Shown here piece by piece: positions 9,482 through 17,994 of a stretch of 64,000 nt of DNA. Source of the stretch: Desulfurococcaceae archaeon MEX13E-LK6-19 (lineage in GTDB: Archaea > Thermoproteota > Thermoprotei_A > Sulfolobales > Desulfurococcaceae). The DNA lies in NCBI GenBank assembly GCA_029637525.1, contig CP072660.1, forward strand, positions 1,699,612 through 1,763,611, in the 5' to 3' direction. The position numbers were made by a program, and so were the translations under genes. The notes below the pieces were generated by a model. That model was not told where the DNA came from. It was given only the letters and a program-made list of their open reading frames with translations, and did not search any database. Position 1 is the first letter of the stretch. Each line of letters starts with the position of its first letter.

Positions 9482-10717
9482 ATGGTAGTTGTTAAGAAGT
9501 CTGTTGTTATTATAGATGAGGACAAGTGTAGAGATTGCGGATTTTGTACAACAATAAATAGGTGCCATAGCCCTGGTGCATGTATTGGTTGTCTATCATG
9601 TTTTTGGTCATGCCCTTTTGAGGCACGAGTAGTAAAAACCGTAGAAACTGATGTAAAGGAGGCCACCATATACGTCGACGGGATCCCATACAGTGTTCCT
9701 ACCTCAATTCCTTTATCAGAAGCATTGAAACGTATTGGATTTGTTTATGGTGACCCTTCTTCTAAAAAACCTTCACTTGCATGCCGAACTGGTGGATGCT
9801 GGTCTTGTGCACTAATAATTAATGGTTCTCTTGAGAGAACATGCATTACCCCCGTAAAGGATGGGCTACGTATAGAAACCAATGTAGATGGTGTTCCACC
9901 GAGAAGAATGGTCCATGGTCCAGGCCCCCATGTTGTTGGAGGTAAAGCTACTCCTTGGTGGCAAGTTGATTATAAACACTATGTCGAGGCAGCAATATGG
10001 GTTGCCGGCTGCAATCTTCGTTGTCCACAATGCCAAAACTACATGGTTACCTACGATAATACTTCTCCTGCATTAACTCCACGGGAGGCAGCTATTGAGG
10101 CTGTGAAATGTCATAAGCTTTATGGGACACGCGGGATTGCCGTCAGCGGTGGAGAACCAACAATCAATAGGAGATGGCTTGTTGAGTTCTTCCGCGAGGT
10201 CACAAAAAGAGTTAATCCAAAGATTAGACGTCACCTTGATAGTAATGGTACAGTGCTTACACCCGGCTACATAGATGACCTAGTTGAAAGCGGTTGCAAT
10301 AATATCGGTGTTGAGCCGAAATGCCTCAACGTGGAGACATACATGAAAATAACTGGTATAAGAGATCGTGATCTAGCAAGGAAATACCTTGAAACATCAT
10401 GGAAAGCTATAGAGTACATTCATAGCCAGTATGGAGACAAAGTATACCTTGGTGTTGGATTAATCTACAACAAACAACTTATTTCACTCGACGAAATAGC
10501 CGATGCCGGTAGGAAAATAGCAAGTATAGATCCCAATATACAAGTCACTGTTCTTGACTACTTCCCAGCATTTAGAAGAAGAGATCTTGTAAGACCAAGT
10601 TATACTGAAATGATTAAAGTAAAACAGGTTCTAGAAGAGCAAGGACTTACGACAGTTATCGTACAAACAGAGAAAGGACACATTGGACCCCGGAATATGA
10701 GAAGATTATATAAATAA
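9482..10717 (+). CDS. radical SAM protein fused to ferredoxin and 2Fe-2S domains
   Basis: Three iron-sulfur modules occupy 411 residues. First, a 2[4Fe-4S]-like domain (about 15-50) has CRDCGFC followed by CIGCLSCFWSCPF. Second, a plant-type/Fer2_4-like [2Fe-2S] domain (about 65-150) has CRTGGCWSC and a later TCITPV; it resembles the N-terminal domain of sarcosine-oxidase and PdhA alpha chains. Third, a radical SAM domain has CNLRCPQCQNY (about 178-188) and SGGEPTIN. The radical SAM part is like pyruvate formate-lyase activating and AmmeMemoRadiSam enzymes. The built-in domains probably supply electrons for SAM cleavage, which is inference. Substrate is unknown and no glycyl-radical enzyme is adjacent. 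ATG 9482 has no clear ribosome site. Confidence 0.88.
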   Translation: MVVVKKSVVIIDEDKCRDCGFCTTINRCHSPGACIGCLSCFWSCPFEARVVKTVETDVKEATIYVDGIPYSVPTSIPLSEALKRIGFVYGDPSSKKPSLACRTGGCWSCALIINGSLERTCITPVKDGLRIETNVDGVPPRRMVHGPGPHVVGGKATPWWQVDYKHYVEAAIWVAGCNLRCPQCQNYMVTYDNTSPALTPREAAIEAVKCHKLYGTRGIAVSGGEPTINRRWLVEFFREVTKRVNPKIRRHLDSNGTVLTPGYIDDLVESGCNNIGVEPKCLNVETYMKITGIRDRDLARKYLETSWKAIEYIHSQYGDKVYLGVGLIYNKQLISLDEIADAGRKIASIDPNIQVTVLDYFPAFRRRDLVRPSYTEMIKVKQVLEEQGLTTVIVQTEKGHIGPRNMRRLYK

Positions 10718-10758
10718 TAGCCACAATTTAAAGTATTAGCTGAAACAATATTCCCGCT

Positions 10759-11760
10759 ATGGCGGTGTTGTATAGTATGCCTGGAGGCAAAGAAGTTATT
10801 ATTGATGTGAAAAACCTCAGCGTGCACTATATGACACTAAGGGGGTTTCTCAAAGCCGTTAACGACGTTGACTTAACGATATATAAAGGAGAAATAATGG
10901 GTATTGTCGGCGAATCTGGTAGCGGAAAATCAACACTTGCAATGGCGATCATGAATATTCTTCCTCCAACGGCAAGAATAGTTAGTGGATCAATATTCTT
11001 TGATGGAAAAGATCTTGTTAGGTTAAAGAAGGGTGAGTTAAGAGAAATTCTCTGGAAGCGAATATCAATAATACCACAAGCTGCATTAAATGCGCTTAAC
11101 CCGGTACTTAAGATCAAGAGCCATTTTCTTGAAACGGCCAGGGCTCACGGCATTAAAGACCGTGAATGGGTTATTGATAGAGCTAGTAAATTACTTGAAC
11201 TACTGCGTCTCGATCCTGAACGTGTACTTGAGAGCTACCCCCATGAACTTAGTGGTGGTATGAAGCAAAGAGTCCTAATAGCACTCGCCATGCTACTTGA
11301 GCCTGAAGTACTCATCCTCGATGAACCTACTACTGCGTTGGATGTTCTCACCCAGAGATTCATACTTGATCTACTCAAAGAACTCCATGAAAAAACTCGT
11401 ATCACAATGATCTTTATTACACACGATATAGCAGTTATAGCTGATCTTGCCGATAGAGTTGCAATAATGTATGCTGGCAAAATAGTTGAAGTAGGTGATG
11501 TATTCACTGTATTCAAGAATCCCTATCACCCATATACACTAGCTTTAATGAAAAGTATTCCTAGCCTTATAGGAGATATCAACGAGATGAAGTCGATACC
11601 TGGAACACTACCTGACCTCATTAATCCACCACCTGGCTGCCTGTTTGCACCAAGATGTAGTAAAGCCATGGATATTTGCAGAAAAACACCTCCACCATAT
11701 ATAGAGATCAAAAAAGATCATTTTGTTGCTTGTTGGCTATATAGTAAGAAAGAAGGGTGA
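10759..11760 (+). CDS. oligopeptide ABC importer ATP-binding protein (DppD/OppD type)
   Basis: First gene of a complete oligopeptide/dipeptide importer operon. The 333 residues show Walker A GESGSGKST (about 52-60), signature LSGGMKQR, Walker B VLILDEPTTALD and the switch histidine in ITHDIAV. The C-terminal Cys-containing oligo_HPY domain has PPGCLFAPRC and later Cys, which is diagnostic of OppD/DppD proteins and binds an iron-sulfur cluster in some relatives. The start may be ATG 10759 or the in-frame ATG at 10777. A TTTAAA element about 30 bases upstream would fit a nearly leaderless message. OppF follows after 6 bases. Confidence 0.94.
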   Translation: MAVLYSMPGGKEVIIDVKNLSVHYMTLRGFLKAVNDVDLTIYKGEIMGIVGESGSGKSTLAMAIMNILPPTARIVSGSIFFDGKDLVRLKKGELREILWKRISIIPQAALNALNPVLKIKSHFLETARAHGIKDREWVIDRASKLLELLRLDPERVLESYPHELSGGMKQRVLIALAMLLEPEVLILDEPTTALDVLTQRFILDLLKELHEKTRITMIFITHDIAVIADLADRVAIMYAGKIVEVGDVFTVFKNPYHPYTLALMKSIPSLIGDINEMKSIPGTLPDLINPPPGCLFAPRCSKAMDICRKTPPPYIEIKKDHFVACWLYSKKEG

Positions 11761-11766
11761 AAACAG

Positions 11767-12771
11767 ATGAGTAATCCGCCTTTGATTGAGGTAAGAGATC
11801 TCAAGATATACTTCCCCGTAAAGAAGGGGGTCTTTGGTAAGATAGGTTATGTTAAAGCTGTTGACGGAGTCGATCTAGTGATTGATAAAGGACAAATAGT
11901 TACTCTCGTTGGCGAATCCGGTTGTGGGAAGACAACACTAGGAAGAGCCATAGCTGGATTAGTTAAACCCACAGCCGGAGAGATTCTCTACATGGGTAAG
12001 AACATACGGAAGATGAAGCGGAAGGAATACCGTGAGTATAGAAGAAACGTACAGATAATACATCAAGACCCATTCTCATCCCTCAACCCCACTAAGACGG
12101 TGTTTTATACTCTAGCAGTCCCGCTAAAGAAGTGGGGTATAGCGAAAACTCGTAAGGAACTACTTGAAAAAGTTTCAGAGCTCCTAGAGCTAGTAGGTTT
12201 GCATCCCGCCAAAGACTTTCTGTTCAAGTACCCACACCAGCTCAGCGGTGGGCAGAGACAAAGAGTCGTCATAGCTAGAGCCATAAGCGTCAGACCACAA
12301 CTAATTGTTGCGGACGAGCCCATAACAATGATAGATGTTTCTCTAAGAATAGGAATTCTAGACCTAATGCTTGACTTACAAAAGAAAATCGGTGCATCAT
12401 ACCTATTCATAACACATGACTTCGGTGCAGCACGTTATTTCGCTGCAAAAGGTGGAGGTCTAATAGCTGTAATGTATCTTGGCAATATAGTAGAGATAGG
12501 TCCGGCTGAAGAAGTTATCCGTAACCCATTACATCCATACACGAAAGTATTATTATCAGCTGTACCAGTCCCCGATCCAGAGATCTCAAGGAAGAAGAAG
12601 CCTATTAAACTAAAGAGCCTTGATATACCAAGCCCTATAAATCCACCGCCAGGATGCAAGTTCCATACAAGATGCCCGTTTGCCATAGAGAAATGCAGCA
12701 AGGAAATACCTAAACTCATTGAAGTGAAGCCTTCACACTACGTTGCATGCCATCTAGAAGAAAAAAGGTGA
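11767..12771 (+). CDS. oligopeptide ABC importer ATP-binding protein (DppF/OppF type)
   Basis: Second ATPase of the heterodimeric importer motor. The 334 residues have Walker A GESGCGKTT, signature LSGGQRQR, Walker B LIVADEPITMID, switch histidine in ITHDFG, and the C-terminal PPGCKFHTRCPFA Cys motif of the OppF family. Walker B has Ala before Asp-Glu, as seen in many DppF proteins, and both essential acids are present. A GGGTGA ribosome site lies in the end of the preceding gene. Its stop overlaps the GTG of the small membrane gene (GTGA), so the next ORF is probably translated by coupling. Confidence 0.94.
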   Translation: MSNPPLIEVRDLKIYFPVKKGVFGKIGYVKAVDGVDLVIDKGQIVTLVGESGCGKTTLGRAIAGLVKPTAGEILYMGKNIRKMKRKEYREYRRNVQIIHQDPFSSLNPTKTVFYTLAVPLKKWGIAKTRKELLEKVSELLELVGLHPAKDFLFKYPHQLSGGQRQRVVIARAISVRPQLIVADEPITMIDVSLRIGILDLMLDLQKKIGASYLFITHDFGAARYFAAKGGGLIAVMYLGNIVEIGPAEEVIRNPLHPYTKVLLSAVPVPDPEISRKKKPIKLKSLDIPSPINPPPGCKFHTRCPFAIEKCSKEIPKLIEVKPSHYVACHLEEKR

Positions 12772-12974
12772 ACTACGTAGTCATGTATTCGAAAATGTAT
12801 AAATTACTATTATCAATAGCATTAACATTTTTGTTCTTGGACATATTCTCACTACTATTTCTAAAGCCTGGCACTGCATCATTTGTAGCATGTATAATAG
12901 GTGTAATACTTCTTATCATTTTCATAATAATTATTACAATAGATTACTACTGGCAGACAAAGAAAGGGATATAA
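12768..12974 (+). CDS. small two-helix membrane protein in the oligopeptide importer operon
   Basis: About 68 residues starting VNYVVMYSK if the GTG at 12768, which overlaps the OppF stop, is used. An in-frame ATG exists at 12747 inside oppF, but the four-base overlap favours the GTG. Two strongly hydrophobic segments follow (about residues 12-32 and 38-58 from the GTG), separated by a short KPGTAS turn, with a positively charged tail QTKKGI. I do not recognise the family. Its position between the ATPase and binding-protein genes suggests a small accessory subunit of the importer, but a role is not shown by the sequence. Confidence 0.6.
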   Translation: MNYVVMYSKMYKLLLSIALTFLFLDIFSLLFLKPGTASFVACIIGVILLIIFIIIITIDYYWQTKKGI

Positions 12975-13108
12975 ATACAAATTGTATCTAAGTTATATAC
13001 AAATTAATTTGACAAAATAATACACTGTTTTTTAATCAAGTGTTTTAAAACTATAATAAAATCCTTTATGAGAAAGACTTATATTAATTCACTCTTAGAT
13101 TTAAATCT
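12975..13108. promoter_or_regulatory. three short palindromes upstream of the peptide-binding protein gene
   Basis: The 167-base gap before the binding-protein gene is very A+T-rich. It holds ATACAA-A-TTGTAT (12975-12987, 6-bp arms), CAAATTAATTTG (13000-13011, perfect) and AGATTTAAATCT (13097-13108, perfect). The last lies about 35 bases from the ATG and could overlap the promoter. The first two share a CAAATT core, as expected of operator half-sites. A+T-rich palindromes also arise by chance, so operator status is only suggested. Confidence 0.35.
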
Positions 13109-13141
13109 TGAATATAACCTACGTGTTAATATGGTGATATT

Positions 13142-15079
13142 ATGAAACACATATTAGCCCCCATAGTACTCGCTATTATTATAGCCTCACTAGTAGCACC
13201 CTTATCCCTAGTATTGACAGCAGAAGACACCGAAGTAACACTATATACACATGGTTGGTGGCAACCACCACCAGCAAACAGATATAACCCATTTGCACCA
13301 AAGAGCATTAGAATAACAGGACTAATCTATGAGAGACTCGCATTCTGGGATAAAATGAGTAATGAGTATATACCAGAACTTGCTGTCAACTGGACTGTTG
13401 ATAAAGAGAACAACAAGATCATTGTACATCTAAGGCAGAACGTCTATTGGCATGATGGTACAAAGTTTACTGCAAAAGACGTCTGGACAACATTCATGAT
13501 CTATAAGGCCCAGGGAAGAAACATATGGAACTACATTGATGACGTCAAAGTTGTTGATGATTACACTGTTGAATTCCATGTCAAGAAGTGGGCTTACCTA
13601 ATACTACACTACCTACTATTCGAGGACGGATTAATTGTTGCTCCATACCACATCTATGGCCAGTGGGCTGATCAAATAGCAAACGCCACACCCGACCAGT
13701 ATGATACAATACTACAAGATCTAATAAGCTACGAGCCAGATACAATCATTGGTACTGGCCCATTCAAGTTCGTTAAAATAACATCAAGCGAAGTAGTATT
13801 AGAGAAGTTTGACAAGTACTGGGCAGCTGACAACGTAAAGATTGACAAGATCGTAATGCCCTACATTACAAGCAACGAAGTTGGATGGGACTACTATAGG
13901 TCTGGACAGCTAGACTACGACTGTTTCATGATGCCACCACAAGTAGAGCAAGAACTCAGGCAGAAGCCATTTGCAGGCATAGTAAAGATCTATGACCTAT
14001 CAGGATTCGCACTAGTATTCAACTTTGACAACAAGTGGTTAAGCAAACCCGAGGTAAGAAAAGCCATTGCCTATGCCTTAAACAGAACAAAGATCGCTAT
14101 TGCTGCTGGCGCAGGCTTCTTCGACCCAGTAGAATACCCAACAGGATTACTCAAGCTAGCACAGGATGAGTGGATTGGTGACTTAATCAGCGCTGGCGTA
14201 CTCGAGAAATACGAATACAACCCCGATAAAGCAAAGCAGCTACTAGAGTCCCTTGGATTCGAGTACAGAGACGGTAAATGGTACACGCCAGACGGTGAAG
14301 AATTCAAGTTAACAATGATCGCGCCTGGTGGCTGGACTGACTGGGTTGCTGCCGCACAAGAGATTGCTGAAGAGCTAACTAGCTTCGGTATCACAGTAGA
14401 GTTACTAACACCCGAGTCACCAAGCTACTGGAGCGACCAGTGGTATCTTGGTGGACACTACGATCTAGCTATTGACTTCTTCGGTGCCTGGATGATCTAT
14501 CCATGGAGAGCCTTTGAGAGAATGTTCATTGAGGTAAACAACAGGCCAAGAACACAAGTACAAGGAAGCAACTTCACAATAGTATACCACCTAGACTACT
14601 TCAACGAGGACATTAACGTAACAGAACTCGTAGAGGTACTAGCTACAAGTTTCGACAAGACTGAACAGAAAGAAGCAGCTATGAAGCTAGCTTATGCCGT
14701 CAACCAGTACCTACCAGAGTACCCAATTGCCGAGAAGAAACTAGTCCTATTCTACAACAAAGAGCACTTCCTATGGCCAGACCCTGAAGAGAAGTACAGC
14801 TACTGGCAGAACGCTGCCGGAGGACACCTAGAAGCACTTGCCTTCATGATCAAGCAGGGACTAGTAGAGCCCAACCCAAGCTATTGGGGAGCAACAACTA
14901 CAACAACTACTACGACTACGACCACCACTACAACGACAACTACAACAACCACGACCACAACAACTACAACGACACCACCAGCACCAGGAGTCAACATAGG
15001 ACTAATAGTAGCAGCAATCATAATAATCATAATAATAGTTGGAGGAGCTTACTACTTCCTCGTTCTCAAGAAGAAGTAG
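13142..15079 (+). CDS. oligopeptide ABC importer substrate-binding protein, Thr-stalked and membrane-anchored
   Basis: This 645-residue SBP_bac_5 family receptor captures peptides outside the cell. A signal peptide (about 1-25) precedes YTHGWWQPPPANRYNPFAPKSIRITGLIYERL and WHDGTKFTAKDVWTTF, the usual N-terminal motifs of DppA/OppA proteins. The C-terminus has an uninterrupted run of 27 threonines (about residues 582-608), PPAPG, one transmembrane helix and KKK. The 27 codons use ACA, ACT, ACG and ACC in mixed order, so the run is kept by selection on protein and is not a simple DNA repeat. A GGTGAT ribosome site lies 6 bases upstream. Permease genes follow after 184 bases and a separate promoter-like element. 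Confidence 0.94.
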   Translation: MKHILAPIVLAIIIASLVAPLSLVLTAEDTEVTLYTHGWWQPPPANRYNPFAPKSIRITGLIYERLAFWDKMSNEYIPELAVNWTVDKENNKIIVHLRQNVYWHDGTKFTAKDVWTTFMIYKAQGRNIWNYIDDVKVVDDYTVEFHVKKWAYLILHYLLFEDGLIVAPYHIYGQWADQIANATPDQYDTILQDLISYEPDTIIGTGPFKFVKITSSEVVLEKFDKYWAADNVKIDKIVMPYITSNEVGWDYYRSGQLDYDCFMMPPQVEQELRQKPFAGIVKIYDLSGFALVFNFDNKWLSKPEVRKAIAYALNRTKIAIAAGAGFFDPVEYPTGLLKLAQDEWIGDLISAGVLEKYEYNPDKAKQLLESLGFEYRDGKWYTPDGEEFKLTMIAPGGWTDWVAAAQEIAEELTSFGITVELLTPESPSYWSDQWYLGGHYDLAIDFFGAWMIYPWRAFERMFIEVNNRPRTQVQGSNFTIVYHLDYFNEDINVTELVEVLATSFDKTEQKEAAMKLAYAVNQYLPEYPIAEKKLVLFYNKEHFLWPDPEEKYSYWQNAAGGHLEALAFMIKQGLVEPNPSYWGATTTTTTTTTTTTTTTTTTTTTTTTTTTPPAPGVNIGLIVAAIIIIIIIVGGAYYFLVLKKK

Positions 15080-15263
15080 CACAAAAGAGGGATAAAATAA
15101 TAACACACTTCTTTTTTACATTAACAATAAACCCCATAATCCTGACTAATTGAACTAATTTGTTTATTGTTTTATCCATAAGGATATATTTTTTATAAGA
15201 GACGCACGGGTAGTAGATAAATGTAATCAGTATTAAGACCTGCAAAACGGGGACGATGGTATC

Positions 15264-16256
15264 TTGAACTGGATTATTAAGCGTGCTATACTAGCATTCT
15301 TGACAATATACTTCGCTGCATCACTAACATTTGTTGTAGTAAGAAGCATGCCTGGTGATCCAATTGATGCTTTAACTCAGCAGCTGGTATATCAGTACCA
15401 TATGACTTACGAAGAAGCCCGTGCACTCGCCGAAAGTATAGCACCTTATGTTCCTAAAGGCAATATTTTTGAGGAATACATAGACTATATGTCTAAGTTC
15501 TTGAGAGGAGATCTTGGAGTATCTATATCATACAGTACCGGCACTCCTGTTGTAGAACTACTTGCAGACCGTATCCCGTGGACAGTACTTGTTGTCGCAA
15601 CGTCGCTGATCATAAGTTTTGGCGCAGGTATACTAATAGGAATGCTCATGGCTTACAAACATGGCGGTAGACTGGATAGTGCACTAGCGTTAATTTTCTC
15701 AATAACACGTTCACTACCAGAGTATATCGTCGCAATAATAATGTTATCAATATTTGCCTTTCAGCTAAAATGGTTCCCAACAAGAGGAGCCTATAGTGTT
15801 GAACCAGGCTTTACTCTAGAGTTTGTCTACGATGTACTATATCACGCTGCTCTTCCGATAATGACGTGGGTAATAGTCCATATTGGAGGATGGGCTCTTG
15901 GAATGAGAGGAAGCACCATTAGTGTACTTGGCGAAGATTACATAACATATGCTAGAGCTAGAGGGATCCCGTCAAGAAGAATAGTGTTCACATACATTGG
16001 CAGAAACGCCATCTTGCCAATCTTTACCTCATTCATGATAAGTCTAGGATTCATGTTTGGAGGCTCTATATTCATTGAATACATCTTCTCATATCCTGGA
16101 GTAGGTCTCATGCTCTACCAAGCAATAACAAATAGGGACTGGTATCTCATGCTAGGAACATTCGATATAATAGTAATAGCTGTTGTAACAGGTACTTTCC
16201 TAGCTGATATACTCTATGGATTCCTTGACCCACGAATTAGAAGAGGTGTAAGGTAA
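15264..16256 (+). CDS. oligopeptide ABC importer permease (DppB type)
   Basis: This 330-residue integral membrane protein starts with NWIIKRAILAFLTIYFAASLTFVVVRSMPGDP, the classic DppB opening. About six transmembrane helices follow, and the EAA coupling loop is in YITYARARGIPSRRIVFTYIGRNAILP. FMFGGSIFIEYIFSYPGVG is the late DppB motif. The start is TTG at 15264. A GGATATATTTTTTATAAG element about 65-80 bases upstream looks like a TATA promoter, so dppB-dppC may have their own transcript besides readthrough. The stop overlaps the next ATG by one base. Confidence 0.94.
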   Translation: MNWIIKRAILAFLTIYFAASLTFVVVRSMPGDPIDALTQQLVYQYHMTYEEARALAESIAPYVPKGNIFEEYIDYMSKFLRGDLGVSISYSTGTPVVELLADRIPWTVLVVATSLIISFGAGILIGMLMAYKHGGRLDSALALIFSITRSLPEYIVAIIMLSIFAFQLKWFPTRGAYSVEPGFTLEFVYDVLYHAALPIMTWVIVHIGGWALGMRGSTISVLGEDYITYARARGIPSRRIVFTYIGRNAILPIFTSFMISLGFMFGGSIFIEYIFSYPGVGLMLYQAITNRDWYLMLGTFDIIVIAVVTGTFLADILYGFLDPRIRRGVR

Positions 16257-17224
16257 TGGCCAGAGTTGAGAAGGTTAAGAAAATCAAGTCAGATATTATG
16301 GAAACCATGGCTTTATTATCGAGAAAAACAGTGATCAAGGAAATAATACATGACTGGGTCATCGTTCCAGGAAAAGTACTTATCAAGAACAAGAAGGCAT
16401 TTGTAGGCTTCCTGATACTAATGTTCTACATATTCATGGCAACAATAGGACCGTATATAACACCCTATCCAAGATCATTTACATGCCCAATATACTTGAA
16501 GCCAACACTTCTGAAGTGGCCACCATCTCTGGAGCATCCCTTAGGATGTGATTATTTCGGTAAGGATATATGGGCACAAATAGTTTGGGGAGCACCAATT
16601 GTCCTCAAAATAGCATTCATAGCAGGACTAATCACCACACTCGTGGGAATAACCATAGGTATGATAGCTGGCTTTAAGGGCGGAATAGTGGATTCCATAT
16701 TAATGAGTCTAACAGACATAGTAATGACTATACCCGGTCTACCGCTATTAATAGTACTAGCTTCAGTCATTAGAGCGTCAGACCCATGGGTCATAGGGTT
16801 AATGCTTAGTGTAACAGCCTGGGCCGGTTTGGCGCGAAGCATTAGATCACAGGTACTATCCATTAAGGAAAGAGAGTTTATTGAAGCCGCAAAAGCTCTC
16901 GGGTTATCGACTGGACACATAGTATTCAAAGAAATAATGCCCAATCTAATGAGCTATATAGCTATAAACTTCATATTCGCCACAACCGGAGCAATCTACG
17001 CCTCTGTAGGACTCTACTTCCTAGGAGTACTACCATTCACATCATTCAACTGGGGCATAATGCTCAACATGGCTTACGCGCAAGCAGGAGCCCTACACAG
17101 CATTAACACGATACACTACATACTGGCACCAATATTAGCAGTAATAGGACTACAAGTAGGACTAATACTATTCTCCTACGCAGTGGATGAAATGTTCAAC
17201 CCAAGACTAAGAACAGAGCTCTAG
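16256..17224 (+). CDS. oligopeptide ABC importer permease (DppC type)
   Basis: The second permease subunit has 322 residues. A charged cytoplasmic N-terminus of about 40 residues precedes the first helix (AFVGFLILMFYIFMATIGPYI). Then come the HPLGCDYFGKDIWAQIVWGAP motif typical of DppC, further helices, and an EAA loop in FIEAAKALGLSTGHIVFKEIMPN. It ends FNPRLRTEL, also family-typical. The ATG overlaps the dppB stop (TAATG). With dppB it forms the channel fed by the Thr-stalked receptor and powered by the two ATPases at the start of the operon. Confidence 0.94.
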   Translation: MARVEKVKKIKSDIMETMALLSRKTVIKEIIHDWVIVPGKVLIKNKKAFVGFLILMFYIFMATIGPYITPYPRSFTCPIYLKPTLLKWPPSLEHPLGCDYFGKDIWAQIVWGAPIVLKIAFIAGLITTLVGITIGMIAGFKGGIVDSILMSLTDIVMTIPGLPLLIVLASVIRASDPWVIGLMLSVTAWAGLARSIRSQVLSIKEREFIEAAKALGLSTGHIVFKEIMPNLMSYIAINFIFATTGAIYASVGLYFLGVLPFTSFNWGIMLNMAYAQAGALHSINTIHYILAPILAVIGLQVGLILFSYAVDEMFNPRLRTEL

Positions 17225-17242
17225 CCACTAGGTAAAAAGACA

Positions 17243-17301
17243 ACATGATGAATATTTTTTACTGAATCATATAAAAATGATGAACCACGCAGGATCTGAT
17301 G
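17243..17301 (+). ncRNA. possible box C/D guide sRNA (weak)
   Basis: Box C ATGATGA (17245-17251), D' CTGA (17262-17265), C' ATGATGA (17277-17283), a 12-nt spacer ACCACGCAGGAT and D CTGA (17296-17299). Boxes are consensus, but the first spacer is T-rich and may be the terminator of the permease operon, and the D'-C' distance of 11 is long. Only the D guide looks rRNA-like. Confidence 0.42.
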
Positions 17302-17351
17302 AGAGCGCCTAATAAGGATGCCACTATTGCTACTCTATTGCCATACATAAT

Positions 17352-17729
17352 TTAAGAACTCTCCGTGCTTGTTTTACTAAAGCTCTTTGATAACTCAAAC
17401 AAAGCTTTTATTATCAGCAATAAGCCTATAGCGATAAGAAAGAATGCTCCAATGTTCCTTGCGATAAACTCTGGTATTGTTAATAATCCTGCTAGATATA
17501 GTCCTCCTATAATAAACAATAGTCCAATAATGATCTTTGCTATTTGACCTAGCTTAGACTGCATTTCGATATACACTACATCACCACGTTTATACTTCTT
17601 CGGAATTAACGCAAGAGCGATAAAGCCTAAACCCATACCTATTAGCGTGCCAGCACCAGCTTGATCAAATATTAGACCTATACCCATTCCAAGAAACATT
17701 AACCCCACGAACACTGATCCTCTCGACAT
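17352..17729 (-). CDS. small membrane protein of unknown family
   Basis: The 125 residues contain four hydrophobic segments arranged as two hairpins (about 5-22, 26-43, 61-80 and 88-110), joined by a charged loop PKKYKRGDVVYIEMQSKLGQ. Glycine is frequent in the helices. The C-terminal tail is Ser/Thr-rich and hydrophilic. There is no signal peptide. It is convergent with the oligopeptide permease operon and faces away from SfsA. A GGAGGAT-like site sits just upstream of the ATG. I do not recognise the family. Confidence 0.75.
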   Translation of the reverse strand: MSRGSVFVGLMFLGMGIGLIFDQAGAGTLIGMGLGFIALALIPKKYKRGDVVYIEMQSKLGQIAKIIIGLLFIIGGLYLAGLLTIPEFIARNIGAFFLIAIGLLLIIKALFELSKSFSKTSTESS

Positions 17730-17888
17730 GATCCTCCACTCCCAAATTACTGTTATAAAATGACTATAGCATATATATTATTGTGTTACAATAATATAAC
17801 GTTACGATCGCTACTTACATATTACGTGGCAGCACGTTATTGATTATTAATCTAAAAGTATTATTACGGCTAAGCAAATAACATATAT

Positions 17889-17946
17889 TGATGATGACCG
17901 ACTTCGGACCCGACCACGTGGATGAAGAACCGTGTGAGGGCTGAAT
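17889..17946 (+). ncRNA. box C/D guide sRNA, paralogue of the one at 22.36 kb
   Basis: Box C ATGATGA (17891-17897), 12-nt guide CCGACTTCGGAC, D' CCGA (17910-17913), 5-nt spacer, C' TGGATGA (17919-17925), 15-nt guide AGAACCGTGTGAGGG and D CTGA (17941-17944). Spacing is canonical. Both guide cores recur in a minus-strand locus at 22332-22389, which argues strongly that the unit is real. It lies alone upstream of sfsA. Confidence 0.82.
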
Positions 17947-17994
17947 AAACCATCAGCTAAACAGTGTTATAGCTAATAGAGGACAAAGTAGATC

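Noticed and set aside
14890-14971. ACN-repeat as a microsatellite or repeat array
   Set aside because: The third bases vary without a period, so this is a protein-level Thr stalk and not a DNA repeat or CRISPR.
14884-15153. Asn/Tyr/His-rich 89-codon frame over the Thr run
   Set aside because: Simple out-of-frame reading of the ACN repeat (CAA/AAC and TAC/CAC); no ribosome site and the real frame continues through it.
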